Positions 1 through 13,080 of a stretch of 64,000 nucleotides of DNA are shown one piece after another (position 1 is the stretch's first letter; each line of letters starts with the position of its first letter). Origin of the DNA: Antennarius striatus (lineage: Eukaryota > Chordata > Actinopteri > Lophiiformes > Antennariidae); assembly GCF_040054535.1 (NCBI RefSeq), contig NC_090778.1:10591001-10655000 (forward strand), written 5' to 3'. A program made the translations under genes and the position numbers. The notes below the pieces were generated by a model. The model was not told where the DNA came from. It worked only from the letters and a program-made list of their open reading frames with translations, and ran no database searches.

Positions 1-1335
1 CACAGTGACGGGACCCTCCCCAGCCGCAGACTGAGGTTGAACAATTGTTGCAGTGGGTCCCCTAGTTCCGAAGCACAGGCTCGGAGGAGTCTTGGGGAGA
101 CCTTATCTGGTCCAGCCGCCTTGTAGGGATGGAGCCTCCTCAGCGTTGTCGTCACCAGGTCTGCAGTTATAACAGTCTCACTTCCTGCTGGGCCTTCCTC
201 ATCTCCTCCTCGTTCTTGCTCCTGAACGCCCGCTTCTTCCTGTTCAGGACAGCCTTGACTTCCTTGGTTACCCATGGTTTGTTGTTGGGGTAACACTTGA
301 TTGTCCTGACAGGGGCCACGGTGTCCACACAGAAGTTCATGTAGTCTGTAAAACGCTGAGCTGCCCCCTCAATGTCCTCCCCATGTGAGCCCACAATAAC
401 ATCCCAGTCAGTGGTGTGGAAGCACTCCCTCAGCATCTCTTCTGCTTCCGGGGACCACCTCCTGACCTGTCGTGTTGTTGATGGCAGCCGTTTCACCAGC
501 GGGATGTAGGTGGGCTGTAGGTACACTAGGTTATGATCTGATTTACCTAGTGGAGGGAGGGGGGTGGCGGTGTATGCCTCCTTAGCATTAGCGTAGAACA
601 GATCGATGGTTCTGTTCTTCGTGTGGGGCAGTCTACACACTGGACCATTGTGGGGAGAGATGAGTCCAAGGTGACGTGGTTAAAGTCACCGGTGATAATG
701 ACGAGCGCCTCCGGGTGCCGGGTCCGAAGAGCAGAGGTGGTGCCACAGATGGTCTCTCGTGCCGTTTCAGGGTCCGCCCGTGGAGGGATGTGGACAGCGA
801 GGACAATGACGTGTGAGAATTCACGCGCCTGGTAGTAGGGTCTGATGCTAACAGCTGTTAGCTCCAGATCGCGTTTCACAGTGTTGATTTCACCGTCACA
901 TGTCCCGGATGGCACCATCTATCGTTGGTATAGATGATTAATCCACCTCCTTTCTTCTTACCGGCGGTGTTCGTGTCCCGGTCCACTCGTATGGAGGAGA
1001 AGCCGGTTAGTCCGACGTTAGCGTCTGGCACGTCGCCAGTTAGCCACGTCTCTGAGAACACAAACAAGCTGGTCTCCCGGTAGCGCTGTTCAGTCCTGCA
1101 CAGCGCCGTCAGTTCGTCCAACTTGTTCGGTAGCGAGTTCACGTTCCCCATGATGACGGAGGGGACGGAGGGCTTGACTCTCCTCCGGTTAGTGGCTCTA
1201 GCCGTTAGTCTAGTCCTTTCAACGCGACCCGCTCGGCATCCGCGATATCCGCGTGTTGCTGGGTCTCCTTTGACCCTCATGGACATCAACTCCTCCCTGG
1301 AGTACACTAGCATATTACTATACATTAACATTATC
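1..1335 (-). mobile_element. Non-LTR retrotransposon fragment, endonuclease part of ORF2 (Rex1/L2-like)
   Basis: Three minus-strand reading-frame pieces (1331 to 876, 918 to 547, 640 to 167) join across two frameshifts into one apurinic/apyrimidinic endonuclease-like domain of a LINE ORF2. Family marks seen are an N-terminal RGCRAG basic box, the NVNSLPNKLDEL segment, SETWL, GDFNH and the C-terminal SDHN. A downstream linker carries NNKPWVTKEV, as in fish LINEs whose reverse transcriptase follows. The reverse transcriptase is absent because the element runs off the window start. The region near 1336-1440 probably belongs to its 5' leader. The frame breaks show it is dead. The clade (Rex1, L2 or a CR1 relative) is inferred from remembered sequence style. 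Confidence 0.8.
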
Positions 1336-1441
1336 TAATTTTACGTTTAAAAAAAATACACGCAGAAACATAGAAAAAAACACAAAATTATGCATAACAA
1401 ACTCGCTCTGAGCAAAGGAAACTGCAGCCTGCTCGCGCATG

Positions 1442-2226
1442 CGCAGATGACTGAATGTAGTCCGTCAGACAGTGGGTCATCCCATCGATTTCCTTGCTAT
1501 GTCCACCCAGCAGTACGTCCCAGTCTGTGGTGTTGTATCAGTCTCTGAGAGCCTCCTCTGCTTCAGGAGTCCATCTCCTGATGGTAGATGTAGAGACCAG
1601 GGGGGTGTACTGGGTCTGGACGTACACCAGGTTGTGGTCTGACTTGCTCAGTGGAGGCAGGGTGGTGACTCTGTATGCCTCTGTAACAATAGTGTACAGT
1701 AGGTCGATCGTCCTGTTCTTCCGTGTGTGGCAGTTAACAACCTAGTGGAAAGCAGCCAGGCCAGTGTCCAGGGTGACATGATTAAAGTCTCCAGAAATAA
1801 TCATGTTTGGTCTGCAGCCGTGCAACGACACTGATGATCTTCTCACATGCAGCGGCTGTGTTGGCCGATGGAGGGATGTAAACACAGAGGGAGATCACGT
1901 GACTGAACTCCCGGGGTAAATAGTATGGCCGTATGCTAACGGCCAGCAGCTCCAGATTAGGGCAACATACAGCCCAGCCTTGCAGCCACGATAACGTCTC
2001 TTCAGTTCAGCCAGTATGTCATGTCTCTGTCCATGTTTCGTGTTTCTAAGAGCCAGTAACTTCTCTCTAGAATGAGTGAGAGGGATGGCTCTCGGTTTTT
2101 CGGCTGTCATATCTATGTGATACATGTTAAAAAGTAGAAAAGGTAGTAAAAATGTACAAAAAACATGCCAAATAAAAGACTTTGCTGCGGAGCGTACAGA
2201 GTGGCTGCCATCACCTACAGCGCTCA
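1442..2226 (-). mobile_element. Second endonuclease fragment of a related LINE, internally deleted
   Basis: This minus-strand copy resembles the fragment to its left but is not identical. It begins at 2226 with an ORF2 N-terminus that includes LTHSREKLLALR and RYRGCKAG, then jumps straight to the middle of the endonuclease (ELLAVSIRPYYLPREFSHV in another frame). The catalytic N-terminal half is therefore deleted. The rest, down to about 1442, matches the SDHN-containing half and the linker before the reverse transcriptase. Frameshifts make it non-functional. Two related fragments in tandem, same strand, could be two insertions or a rearranged one. Confidence 0.7.
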
Positions 2227-2235
2227 ACTATCAAC

Positions 2236-2925
2236 TAATCACACATCACACCTGACACTTTCCTCCACCTGTACCATCCTGCCTGTACACACTTCTTCAC
2301 TCTCCATTGCTCTGGACTGTTGACCCTAAGTACTTAAAATCCTCCACCTTCTTGATCTCTTCTCCCTGTAACCTCACTCTTCCACTTGGGTCCCTCTCAT
2401 TCACACACATGTACTCTGTCTTACTGCGGCTATCCTTCATTCTTCTCCTTTCCAGGACAATACTGAACCTCTCTAGCTTCTCCTCCACCTGTTCCCTGCT
2501 CTCACTGCAGATCACAATGTCATCTGCAAACATCATAATCCATGGAGATTCCTGTCTAACCTAGTCTGTCAGCCTGTCCATCACCATAGCGAACAAGAAG
2601 GGGCTCAGAGCTGATCCCTGATGCAGTCCCACCTCCACCTTGAACTCTCACACCTACAGCATACCTCACCATTGTCTTACAGTCCTCATACATGTCCTGT
2701 ACCGTTTTAACATACTTCTCTGCCACTCCAGACTTCCTCATACAATACCACAGTTCCTCTCTGGGTACCCTGTTATAAGCTTTCTCCAGATCTACGAAAG
2801 CAATACGCAGGTCCGTCTGGCCTTCTCTGTACTTCTCTATCAACATCCTCGAAGCAAATACTGCATCTGTAGTACTCTTTTTTGGCATGAAACCGTACTG
2901 CTGCAGACGAGTCTGAATCTACAGT
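2236..2925 (-). mobile_element. RTE-type LINE reverse transcriptase fragment
   Basis: Minus-strand pieces 2888-2556 and 2536-2297 encode the centre of a reverse transcriptase: the STTDAVFASRMLIEKYREGQ and VDLEKAYNRVPREELW region, then MMFADDIVICSESREQ with the FADD catalytic box, then the KTEYMCVNERDPSGRVRLQG and FKYLGSTVQSNGE segment. The motif order and wording fit fish RTE-clade elements. The same family recurs at 43675-44680 on the same strand. A frameshift and loss of both ends show it is a dead, truncated copy. Confidence 0.8.
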
Positions 2926-4650
2926 ACTGTACAACATAGAGATGAGATTCATACAAGCCAGTGTCTTATTGTGCCGGTCCCGGGCATCCGGCGTTAAACT
3001 TTTGCCAAATCAAAAACGTGAATCTAACCTATGACTTCCATACCGAAATTGGACAACGTAGTCAGTAGTCACTTTTCTCAAGTTAGTTATTGCTTATCAG
3101 CTGAGGTTAAACTGTCTTCTCAGAAGTGTTTCAGCTCAACAATGACAAATTTTTCAGTTCTTATTCTACAAAATATATTCAAACTGTGGGAGAGGGTGAA
3201 TGCAGGAATTGCTGAGTCCTCGTAACATTGCTGCATGTTTGAAAGCTAATGCAAACAATGCAGTGTTCTTATTGGCTTACAGTCCTGTCAAATTCTGTTT
3301 TTTTGGAAGTGTATACTGTTCAGAACATGGTTTAGCTATGATGGATGTAGATAAAAGCATACTATTGAAATATAATGTAGAAGACATGAACCCAGTGTGA
3401 GACAACCATTTCTCCTTGGTAGGCCCTTTAAATAGAAATGTTTTATGCTTCAAGCTTTGATGGCTTTACTCTGTCACTCTCATACATCTGTATGTTAAGT
3501 TGTAACAATGGTCAGCACTGCATTGTGATTGCCTCTTGGTTCAATCTGCCTTTATCTGTAAGAAGACCGACCGCATATCCGAGATGACCACATTTCATAG
3601 GTTCGGGATCCCTTGAGTGATTTTATTTAGCATGCTGTACTTCAATAACTGGATGAAACCTTTCAGACACCCAAACCTGGCCTAAACGCCAGCTTTATTA
3701 GAGCCATTTGTTTCATGACTATCCAGTGTTAACTCATTCAACTACCAAAGTAAATCCAAGAGCAAAAAGATTGTGTAAAAAGAAAAGTGTGTGCCTGAAG
3801 AACAAAAACTGAAATGAAATTAAACAAAATGGATCACAACACTGTTCGTCTTTGCTTTCTTTTCTTTCTATTTTGTTTGCTTATTTTATTTTTTATTTTT
3901 TTATTTTTTTTAAAGACTTTTTATTCAGCAGGCTCACAATGGTAGTTCACCATGAAATGCAGAAAAACCTAAAAAGCACTGAACATTGGCAGAAAGAGAA
4001 ATCCCTTCCTCTGAATGCCTTTCCTGAAATCATTGTTCACAGGATGAACCTCTTTCTAACATCTCTTTCACAGAAGTATATTCACTAGACTGTTTATTTC
4101 TACCCTTTTTTCTGTAATTCAAGCTGGTCTTTGGCTGAAAGCCTCTACTCTATGGTAAAGAAATATGTAGATTTATGCAAAGGCAATGATGATCTTATCA
4201 AGCATCATGGCAATAATTTATGTGTACTATGTCAATGCAATGCTGAAGTGCATGGTACTTAAACAAAAATAACTCTAGCTCAAACTGACCTTTCACTACT
4301 TTATTTATATTGACATAGGGTGAAATTACAGCATCTAATATGAGAGAAGTTGCTTTTGGATGCAATTTTCAGTATAATTGTTCTGATGATATTTATCATA
4401 TTTACCAGTTCCTTAATGCAGAACAAAGCAGAACAGAAGTAAAGTGAATTGCCAACTTAAAATTAATCAGATGACATGTACTTCCATTTCTAAATAAGCA
4501 ACTATTTGGTAATAACTTTGTTAAATGCTGGAAGTCAGTGTTGTATTTAAGTTTACATCAAGGAAAGTTTCCTAATGCCACCTGTGATATAATCCTAACT
4601 GGACTACATGTAGAACACAACCTGAACTCAAGCTTTACATATACTGCATA
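2926..4650. other. No gene recognised; AT-rich intergenic DNA
   Basis: Only short open frames without family motifs occur here. A T-rich stretch lies near 3850-3920. I see no repeat shared with the rest of the window. Confidence 0.4.
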
Positions 4651-4654
4651 TTTA

Positions 4655-5332
4655 CACCCAGGGTGGGATTTGTCAAAAAGAACAGAGGGGAGTTCTTTAA
4701 TCATGAAAAAATAAGCAGTCAAGAGGCATAAATCTTTTTTAGGTTAATGGTAGGACCTATGTGTCTAAATTTCAAACAGTTGAACATTCATATTTAACAC
4801 AAACTGTGTAGGCCACGATGTGGAAGATGAAAATGATGAGTATGGCCTAACGAGGCTTCGTGACCATAGATAAAGGTCATAGCAAGAGGATTTATATTGC
4901 AAACGGTTTGTAAAACATAACATTAGCAACCCATAGATCAAGATTTCACGTTATGTCAAAATAGCCTGATGTTGTGCTTCATGTGGTCTTTTCAGGTTTC
5001 CTGTTGCCACATCATCTACAGCGTTTCCTCCATCTTTCATCCACATGTCTTCGAAGTATTGAGAAGGGAACAAATGTGCAATGTATTTATGTGCATGAGG
5101 ATATTCAGGAACATCGAGATTGCTGAAAATTCATGTCACTTTGAAAGTTACAGCCAGCAATGTAAACTTTAGACTGCCTTTAAGAAAACTGTCACAACCT
5201 GCCAGATATTTTGTATTTTTAAAAATATTATGAACAGAAGTGTCCCCTCAATGATAAAATTAATTCAATGAAGGTAGAGATGTAAAAACAGGAGTGAGGG
5301 TGACCCCCCCATCAAATTACACCCTGTTTGCA
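4655..5332 (+). repeat. Interspersed TIR repeat, copy 1 (family with CAGGGTGCAATTTGT-like ends)
   Basis: This block matches 16157-17325, 26030-26345 and, inverted, 36190-36790. Shared landmarks are a start like AGGGTGnnATTTGT, a middle with AGGTTAATGGTA and CATAGAT(A/C)AAGA, and a late part with TGGTCTTTTnGG and TATTTATGTGCATG. It closes with AAATTACACCCTG, roughly inverted to the start. No transposase is visible, so it looks like a non-autonomous DNA element. Copies are clearly diverged. Confidence 0.6.
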
Positions 5333-5436
5333 CCTATTAAATGCAGCAATGCCATTTTTATGGCCCTTACAAGTTTGTCATGGCGCACCCCGCATAGGAG
5401 CTGGTCCCCACTCAACCTCCCATTTCTACATGCCCA

Positions 5437-5439
5437 GTG

Positions 5440-5507
<68 letters not shown>
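5437..5507. repeat. (GT)n microsatellite
   Basis: About 70 bases of nearly pure GT ending in ATGTATGTATG. Confidence 0.95.
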
Positions 5508-5515
5508 GGCTCATA

Positions 5516-5516
5516 A

Positions 5517-5563
<47 letters not shown>

Positions 5564-5575
5564 CTTTAATAATCC
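5516..5575 (-). repeat. (TAGA)n microsatellite joined to a retrotransposon tail
   Basis: About eleven TAGA units run into ACTTTAATAATCC and GGAGGAAATT. On the minus strand this reads as the AATTTCC...TAAAGT tail seen on the SINEs of this window, so the tetranucleotide probably grew from the retroposon 3' tail. Confidence 0.7.
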
Positions 5576-5664
5576 TGGAGGAAATTGCACATACAGTATA
5601 TACACATGTCTACATTTTTAGAGTGTAAAAAAGTAATTTCCCCACGGGGATCCTTAAGGGATTG

Positions 5665-5721
5665 ATTATTATTATTATTATTGTTATTATTATTATTGTT
5701 GTTGTTGTTGTTGTTGTTGTT
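5665..5721. repeat. (ATT)n/(GTT)n microsatellite
   Basis: Trinucleotide run that also begins after a GTAATTTCCCCACGGGGATC retroposon-tail motif at about 5632. It creates an in-frame poly-leucine reading upstream of npffr2 exon 1, which is not thought to be translated. Confidence 0.9.
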
Positions 5722-5895
5722 TTTTGTCAAAAATAGTTTTCATGTATGCAGAAGAAAATCAAATATTTCTGTTCAGCCCATTTGTTTCTCTTCCTGCTGT
5801 TTACAGACATCCTGCTGTTTCATGTCCTGCAAATGTTTCCCATTCATTGTACTACAAATGAAGCTGAGTCACCACATTCATCTTTCATTCTTTAG

Positions 5896-6227
5896 GTTTA
5901 AAATGGACGAAGGACTTGCACACAACCCTACTCAACCCTATGACAACTGGACATACTACAGCCCCACCTCAGAGTCTTTCCAACCTAGTAACGTCACCTA
6001 TGTTGGATATTACCTGCATCAGTCATACACAGCGGCTATCTTCATCGTGTCCTACCTGCTGATCTTTCTCGTGTGCATGGTGGGAAATGGAGTTGTTTGC
6101 TTCATTGTCCTCAGAAGCAAAAACATGCGGACTGTCACCAACTTGTTCATCCTCAATCTTGCTGTGAGTGACCTCCTGGTTGGGATTTTTTGCATGCCCA
6201 CAACTCTTCTTGACAACATAATTACAG
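5896..6227 (+). CDS. npffr2: npffr2 first coding exon (N-terminus, TM1, TM2)
   Basis: The ATG at 5903-5905 opens a frame of 325 coding nt ending in ATTACAG, followed by a consensus donor GTAAGC at 6228 (phase 1). A pyrimidine-rich tract ending in TTTAG at 5891-5895 is a good acceptor, so this exon probably starts at 5896 with a separate 5' leader exon upstream that I could not locate. It encodes an extracellular tail with N-glycosylation sequons at N15 and N30, TM1 (about 43-70, with G61-N62) and TM2 (about 82-104, with LAVSD, D90 being the sodium-site aspartate). The frame is open further upstream through a poly-leucine run, but family N-termini are short and the upstream part is microsatellite, so the later ATG is preferred. 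Confidence 0.92.
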
Positions 6228-7708
6228 GTAAGCAGGACAAAATTTGAAGCTTTCAATGATTTTTATCCAAGCTGGCTGATTGTAGGAGTACTGCAATCAT
6301 TTAGTGGTTTGTTTCATTCATTTGGTTTTGACTGAAATATCCAAACAACTTTTGTGTGAATTCCAGGAAATTGCATGAGATGTTCAATGTCGCCGATAAT
6401 GAAACAGTCACTTTGTTGATGTTTCATTCAGTGTTGCTATCAAGCTGGCATTTGTGTTTCCAAGGTAAACAGGTCAACAACTATTCTGTTGCTCTTCTAT
6501 AAAATGTTATTTGAATTTAAGGTCAAGATAAATAGCTACATCTTTGTTGATGTGGATGTGGAACCACTAAAATTCCAATGCCGTACATTTGTGTAGACAT
6601 AATTACTGTATGTGGAAACAACAGATCTGAGAGTGCAGCAGAGATTGAGGTCTGCTGAGTTAAATTGTGCATGGTTGTTTGTCTTTGTGTGTGGCTCCGC
6701 GGTGCACTGGCGTCGTGCCAGGAGTGTCCCCCGCCTCACGCCCTATACCGCCGAGATAGGCTCCGGCTCCCCGTGACCCGCTGTGGCGGATATAGCGTTG
6801 GTAATCTGAAGATGACTGACTGACTGACATTGTAATTTCCCCCTGAGGGACTAATAAAGTATACTTCTTCTTCTTCTTCTTCATTTACCTTTTAACAGCT
6901 GTCCCCATTGTTTTTGCCCTCTTTGGTTCATCGCTCCTATCTCACGATGCTGAACAACAGAGTGAATTCCAGTCCTCCTTTTGAACTTCTCCAACCACCC
7001 ACGCGATGCCTTCAACTCCTTAAACTTCCTTTTGTTTTAATAACGTGGTGACAGCAGGAATAAAAATACCAGCAATATGAAACATGATATTATTAAACGT
7101 ATCTGGCATGACGCTGTAAATTATAAAATTGTTATATTTTGTTTGAACAAGAACATTGTGAACTGACATGTGCTGCCATTAACATGGTATGCCTCTATGA
7201 AATCCCTCAGTAAAATCCTTCAAGTTCAGGTGTTAGTTTTGCTGAACACTATTGTTGTACTTAATAGATCATCTTGAAAAACAAATTTACTATGAAGGGA
7301 AAAATTATCTGGATCTACAGCTGTGCCTACTGTGCCACATTACAGAGTGATCTGCACAAGGACAAATAAACAGCAAACCAGAAATAGTAGTAACATGTGT
7401 ATTTCTCACTGTTATTCGTTTGGATGCTTGTGCACTTGTGCTGTTTAAATTCACAATATTGTTAATTCTCTGTGCAATGCCTTTAAAAAAATGATAAATT
7501 ACGCGTGGAACCCCAAAGTGTCTGATGTGACTGAAGTAACCCGGCTGTAACATGAGGCAGAAACTGGGCAGAGCTCATCAGGAGCCTACCAGGCAGCTTA
7601 CAGCTTAGTGATGACAGTCTAATGCTGTGTGAGGCTTTTAAGTGGCAAGTCTTGCATACAAATACACACACGCACGCACTCACGCACACACACACAGACA
7701 CACACACA

Positions 7709-7771
<63 letters not shown>

Positions 7772-10700
7772 CCAACACTGAATCACATTTTCAGACACCA
7801 GTAACAGTGAATGTGCAGCTCACAGACATTTTTGCTTGTCCTCAAAACAGTAACTTCAAATGAATTTAAAATGTCTTCTGTTTATCAAGGATGACTTTTG
7901 GATGACTTTTGTGATCTGTCTTGCAGTTATGCTGTTGGTGAATGAATTGTTCCACAGAGGACCTTATGTGTTTCTCTGCCATGCCTTTCTTTCTGTCTTA
8001 CTAACATCTGATACTCTGGGTGGTCTTTTAAGCCTCTAAACTTAACATTCTGCCATGTCTTCTGATGGAAGATATGATGTAATGTACCATCAGGATGTTT
8101 AAATTGCATTAATACTTAACTAAAATTTAACCGGTTAGTCATATGAAAATATTCAGATTATCGTCCTTGAACTTTGTGGACTGCATGAAAGAAGTACCAC
8201 AAGGAGATGCAAGAGGTTCCCCATGAGGTTTTCTACATTTACATGTTTAATTTCACATCTGTTTTTTTCTTCCGGTCTCCAGTCCAAGACCGAATCATAA
8301 TCATAAATATTAAATATTTGGTTGTGCAGTTAAAGTCACAGATGGTATTGTGTCTCAGGGCTGTTTAGATCACTGAAATCAATCATAGACACCTGTGATA
8401 ATTTGTTACTAAAGGAGGATGTTCGAAATTATTAAGCAGACCATAATTTTCAATCAATATGGGGAAGAAAATGGATCTCTCTGCTCAAAAATTTAAAATA
8501 GTTGAATGCCTAGGACAAGGTATGAAAATCTTAGATATTTCACAGGGACTTAAGCGTGATCAAGGTCTAGGATCCTCCAGAGGCTTACAGTTATGCATAA
8601 ACCTTCCATTCATCCACCCCTAAAAAATACTCACAAGCAGTTGCAGTGGGACAGAAATACATGAAGACTAATTTTCAAACTTTGATAAGTACCGTGTAAC
8701 CCTGGACGGTCCAGATAACAAAATAATCTTTATGTCTGACAATGTACCATCTGATGCTGAAAGGTGTACATCTGCAACACTGGCTACTATGGGCAAAAAA
8801 GGACAGAAACTCATTGTGTGGCCCCTGTCCTCCTCTGACCTCAGTGATTTTAAGAACCTTTAGATCAACCTCAAGCAAAAAATCTATGAGGGTGAGAAGG
8901 CTATTCTGACATCCTGCACAGAAATTCATTGAGTCCAAGTGGAAAATGTTCTCGGTCTTCATTTTTGAAGCAACTGCTCAGAGTTGTCGCAGGGTTTCCG
9001 AGGCCTACCACAGCAACCCCTGAACTCTGCCAGAAGTAAGGGATCTGAAGTCTTATCAAGCCTTTGTCACTGATGAGAATCCAGAGGCAGCCGGAGGATA
9101 CTGACAGGCCAGGCAAACCACGGCTTGAGTGGTTATGGATGTTATGGAGATTCACCCTGAGCACCTCAAATCTCTGTATGCGCAGTGATTATCTTGAACT
9201 GGGATGGTGGTCCGCCTTTTCAAAAAGAGGGATCCGAGGGTGTGCTCCAACTATGGAGGTATCATCCATCAGCCTTCTGGGGAAAGTCCATACCAGGGTG
9301 CTGGAGAGGAGAATGACTGTAGACCGATAGTCAAACCTTGGATGCAGGAGGAAAAATGCGGTTTTCATCCTGGTCATGTCATCTACATAGGATGTGATTG
9401 AATGCAGCCAGAGTCAACGTTTTTTGGGACAAATTAGATGTTCTACATTCTCTGGTATGACTCATCTTCTATGATGCACAGTAAATGCCAACATTCATCA
9501 TGTGTTAGACACTGCATAGCACAAATCATACTGTGTCAAATTACACTTTACATGGCCCACATCTAAAAACACACAATAATCCTTATTTTTTCAACCCACA
9601 TGCAAATCGAAGGTGATTGGCTTATGGGGTTCAATGAATGTCTTCCCCTACTGCTGAAAAACAAAACAAAAAAACCAACGAAAAACACAATATCTACAGT
9701 CTGAGATTATTTTGAGTCTGTCACAACACTGTCAGCCTCCCTGCTACTGTCTATGATTACATCCTGTGATATGAAATACTGTTTTTCTTCAAAACACTTC
9801 AAAATGATATCAGGGCAAATCCCTTCAGATCCTCCTACACTCCTGTGTGTTTGTGGGCACAAATCTGTTTGAGGCAGCAGACTTTGAACAGGCATTGTGT
9901 TCTGAATTGTTACGTCTTGTCTCTCTCTGTAGGATGGCCTTTTGGAAATTTGGTCTGCAAAATGAGCGGCATGATTCAAGGAATCTCTGTATCAGCATCC
10001 GTCTTTACTCTTGTCGCCATTGCTGTTGATAGGTAAGGTTTCTGTATCTTAGTGTTACCACTAAATACTATGACAAAATGTGTCCTCTTCATGACAGTAA
10101 GTCTCCTCAAAAAGGTTTATCTAAGAGGGATAAAACCAGAAACCACCAACACTCCAGAAGGCTGCATAATTATTTCATGTGATTCCATTTTTTTTATATT
10201 AACTTACTGTATTTTTATCTATCACTTTACAGTTTTTTTCAGTCGCTAACAAGCGTTTGTCCAAACAGTAGTCACACTTTCAAAACTCTAAACACAATTA
10301 GCACAGCATCGGTCTTTTGTGGCCATACCATTCGCACGTTTCATGTTGTTTTCACTCAATATGCAGTCAGTGAACATATATCCACAATGCTTTCATTTTC
10401 TTAACAGACAATCTATACCTCCCAACAAAATTATAGATTGGTTTTTTTATTGTTTACGAATGTTAACACACAACATCCCAAAGTAGCAACAACAATATTC
10501 TAAACCTTGGATACAGTATAAAAACCTCTGACTCTGCAAGGATATCAGTTCAAAAACAATATATCGCAGCTGATAAACAATTTATTTTTTTATATATATA
10601 CCCAGTTAACCCTGAAAGGGAAATTAGTGGCACACTCTAGTGTTAGTAATTCATACGTGCATATATTAGTGTGTACAGGCCCTGAACACACACTCACACA

Positions 10701-13048
10701 CACAGGGGTCCTGTACGAATGCGGGGGGGGGGGGTAGAGTGACAGGCAGCTCCTTTATTGTGCGCCCAAATGAACAACTTGTAAGGGTGACGGCGCCTTG
10801 CTCGGCAGTGCTCTGGAGGTGAGCTGACACCTCCCACTGTCAGCTCACACTCCGGGTATTTTTGGGTGGGAGGGGGGAATCGAACCACCAATCTTAGAAC
10901 ATTGGACGACCCGCTCTACCACTGAGTCACTGCCCCCCCATTGACACACAGCTGATCACTGCCAAGGCTGGATCCCGCATACCAAGAGGTTCTATCCCAG
11001 GTGCATCACCTTGGATGATATCAGAGATCGTAGAGATTAGAGACAGTAATTTTGTGGGGTTTTTTATATAAGCCCCCGCTCCTTTTTTTTTTCTGGGCTT
11101 TTTTCTGGGCTTTTTGTTGGGCTTTTTTTGTTCAGAATGCTCTTGTGTGTTTCATGGCTATTTTGTTCACTGTAAGATTTTTCTTTTCTATCATATTGTA
11201 AACAGTATTTTTACTCTACCTCATGTAATAAACTGTAATGTGAAATGAATGTGAAAATTGCATGTGGACATAAGGTTCCCAACCAAGACATTTTGTGTAC
11301 ATTTTGCATGCAAATACCATTAAAACTGAAGCATAAAAGTCTATATAATTTTTCAAATGTCAACGATACCCAGTATTTTGAAACCTGGTGTACTTTGATT
11401 GACTGCATGTACCTTATGAAGTGAAAACAAGAATTATTGTTTGACACTGTAAATTCATTCTGAGTCGAATATCCAGTGTTTTGGTAAAGTGTGTGTACAG
11501 AAAAAGATGTATTCTATTTTGAAATGAAGAGTTAGTGTTTATTTAACAAAATGTGTTTTTGAGAAGAAAATTAACCATTTGGTCAATTGTGCTTTCTAGG
11601 TGTCAGTCTGTGTTAAGAGTTAAGAAAAAGTATTTGAAGTGTGGGTAAGTGCTTGCTTGCGACTGAAAAAAACTGTAAATCAAACTTTTGTAAATGAGGA
11701 ATCTGATGGAAAACTACAGAAATTAAAAAGTCCTTCAAATGTCATTCAAAAATGAACAATAATTTAATTTCTTTTCATTAATTAAAAATATACATGCAGT
11801 CAAGAAACAGTTTAGGAATCTTTCTCAAGATAGCAACATTTTATGAAATCCAACAGCTTGTCCTTTACACAGAACTTACCCATCCACAATGTTGGTTTCA
11901 GAGTGCTTTCACACATGACTTATTGGTGAATTGAACAAACAGACTTCTGCCATTATGTTTCCCCCCCTTTCGGCATCAACACAGTTGTCAATAAGTGCGT
12001 GCGGGTGAGCAGTCAGGTTTTAAAAACCTCCTCTGCATGAATAAATCTGAAGGGCTTAGAACTAATCCATTTAGATATTTGTAATCAATTAATGATCTTA
12101 ATTTTGTTAGCTATAACTATTCACAGTCAGTCATAGTAAGCTTACGGATACACTGCCTTGGTGACAAGATAAACCTCCCTGCTCAAGTCACTGTAACTAG
12201 GAATGTTTAATCTTTATTTGATAACTTCCATTAAAATACTGACATTTTTTAAACAAATTTGGGTCAAAATGACAAATATGTCCAATGTGATATTGTAGAG
12301 ACATCTTGAAAGGCCAATCAATACCAAAATCAAGCCGCTTGTTTTTAGTCTATTTACCTTCAATTCAGACACTAATGAAGACAGACAATTAGGCATGATT
12401 GCAGAGCTTTCATATCACTCCTTTTAAATGGTCACACTGAATTCAGCCATTGCTAATGCGAATTCCTCTTACAGTTTTTTTCAGTCGCTAGCAAGGGCTT
12501 ACCCATACTTTAAATACTTTTTCTAAACTCTTCACACAGACTTACACCTAGAAAGCACAATTGACCAAGTGGTTAATTTTCTTCTCAAAAACACATTTTG
12601 TTAAATAAACACTAACTCTTCATTTCAAAATAGAATACATATTTCTCTGTACACCCACTTTACCAAAACACTGGATATTTGACTCAAAATGAAATTATTA
12701 TATCAAACAGTCATTCTTGTTTTCACTTCATAAGGTACATGCATTCAATCAAAGTACACCAGGTTTCAAAATACTGGGTATTGTTGACATTATAAAAATT
12801 GCATAGACTTTTACTGTAAGTTTCAGTTTTAATGGTATTTGCCCGCAAAATGTACACAAAATTTCTTGTTTAGAACTTTATGTCCACATGCAATGTTCAC
12901 ATTCAAAAGAATTCCAGTAAAGAGCAAATCAGTTTTTTTCCTATACAGTTTATTACAGGAGGTACAGTAAAAATACTGTTTACAATATAACAGAAAAGAA
13001 AAAGCTTACAGTGAACAAAATATCCATGAAATAGTCAAGAGCGTTCTG

Positions 13049-13080
<32 letters not shown>

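Noticed and set aside
5681..5902. In-frame extension of npffr2 exon 1 upstream with a poly-leucine start
   Set aside because: The leucines are a GTT/ATT microsatellite, a splice acceptor lies at 5894-5895, and receptor N-termini of this family do not look like this.
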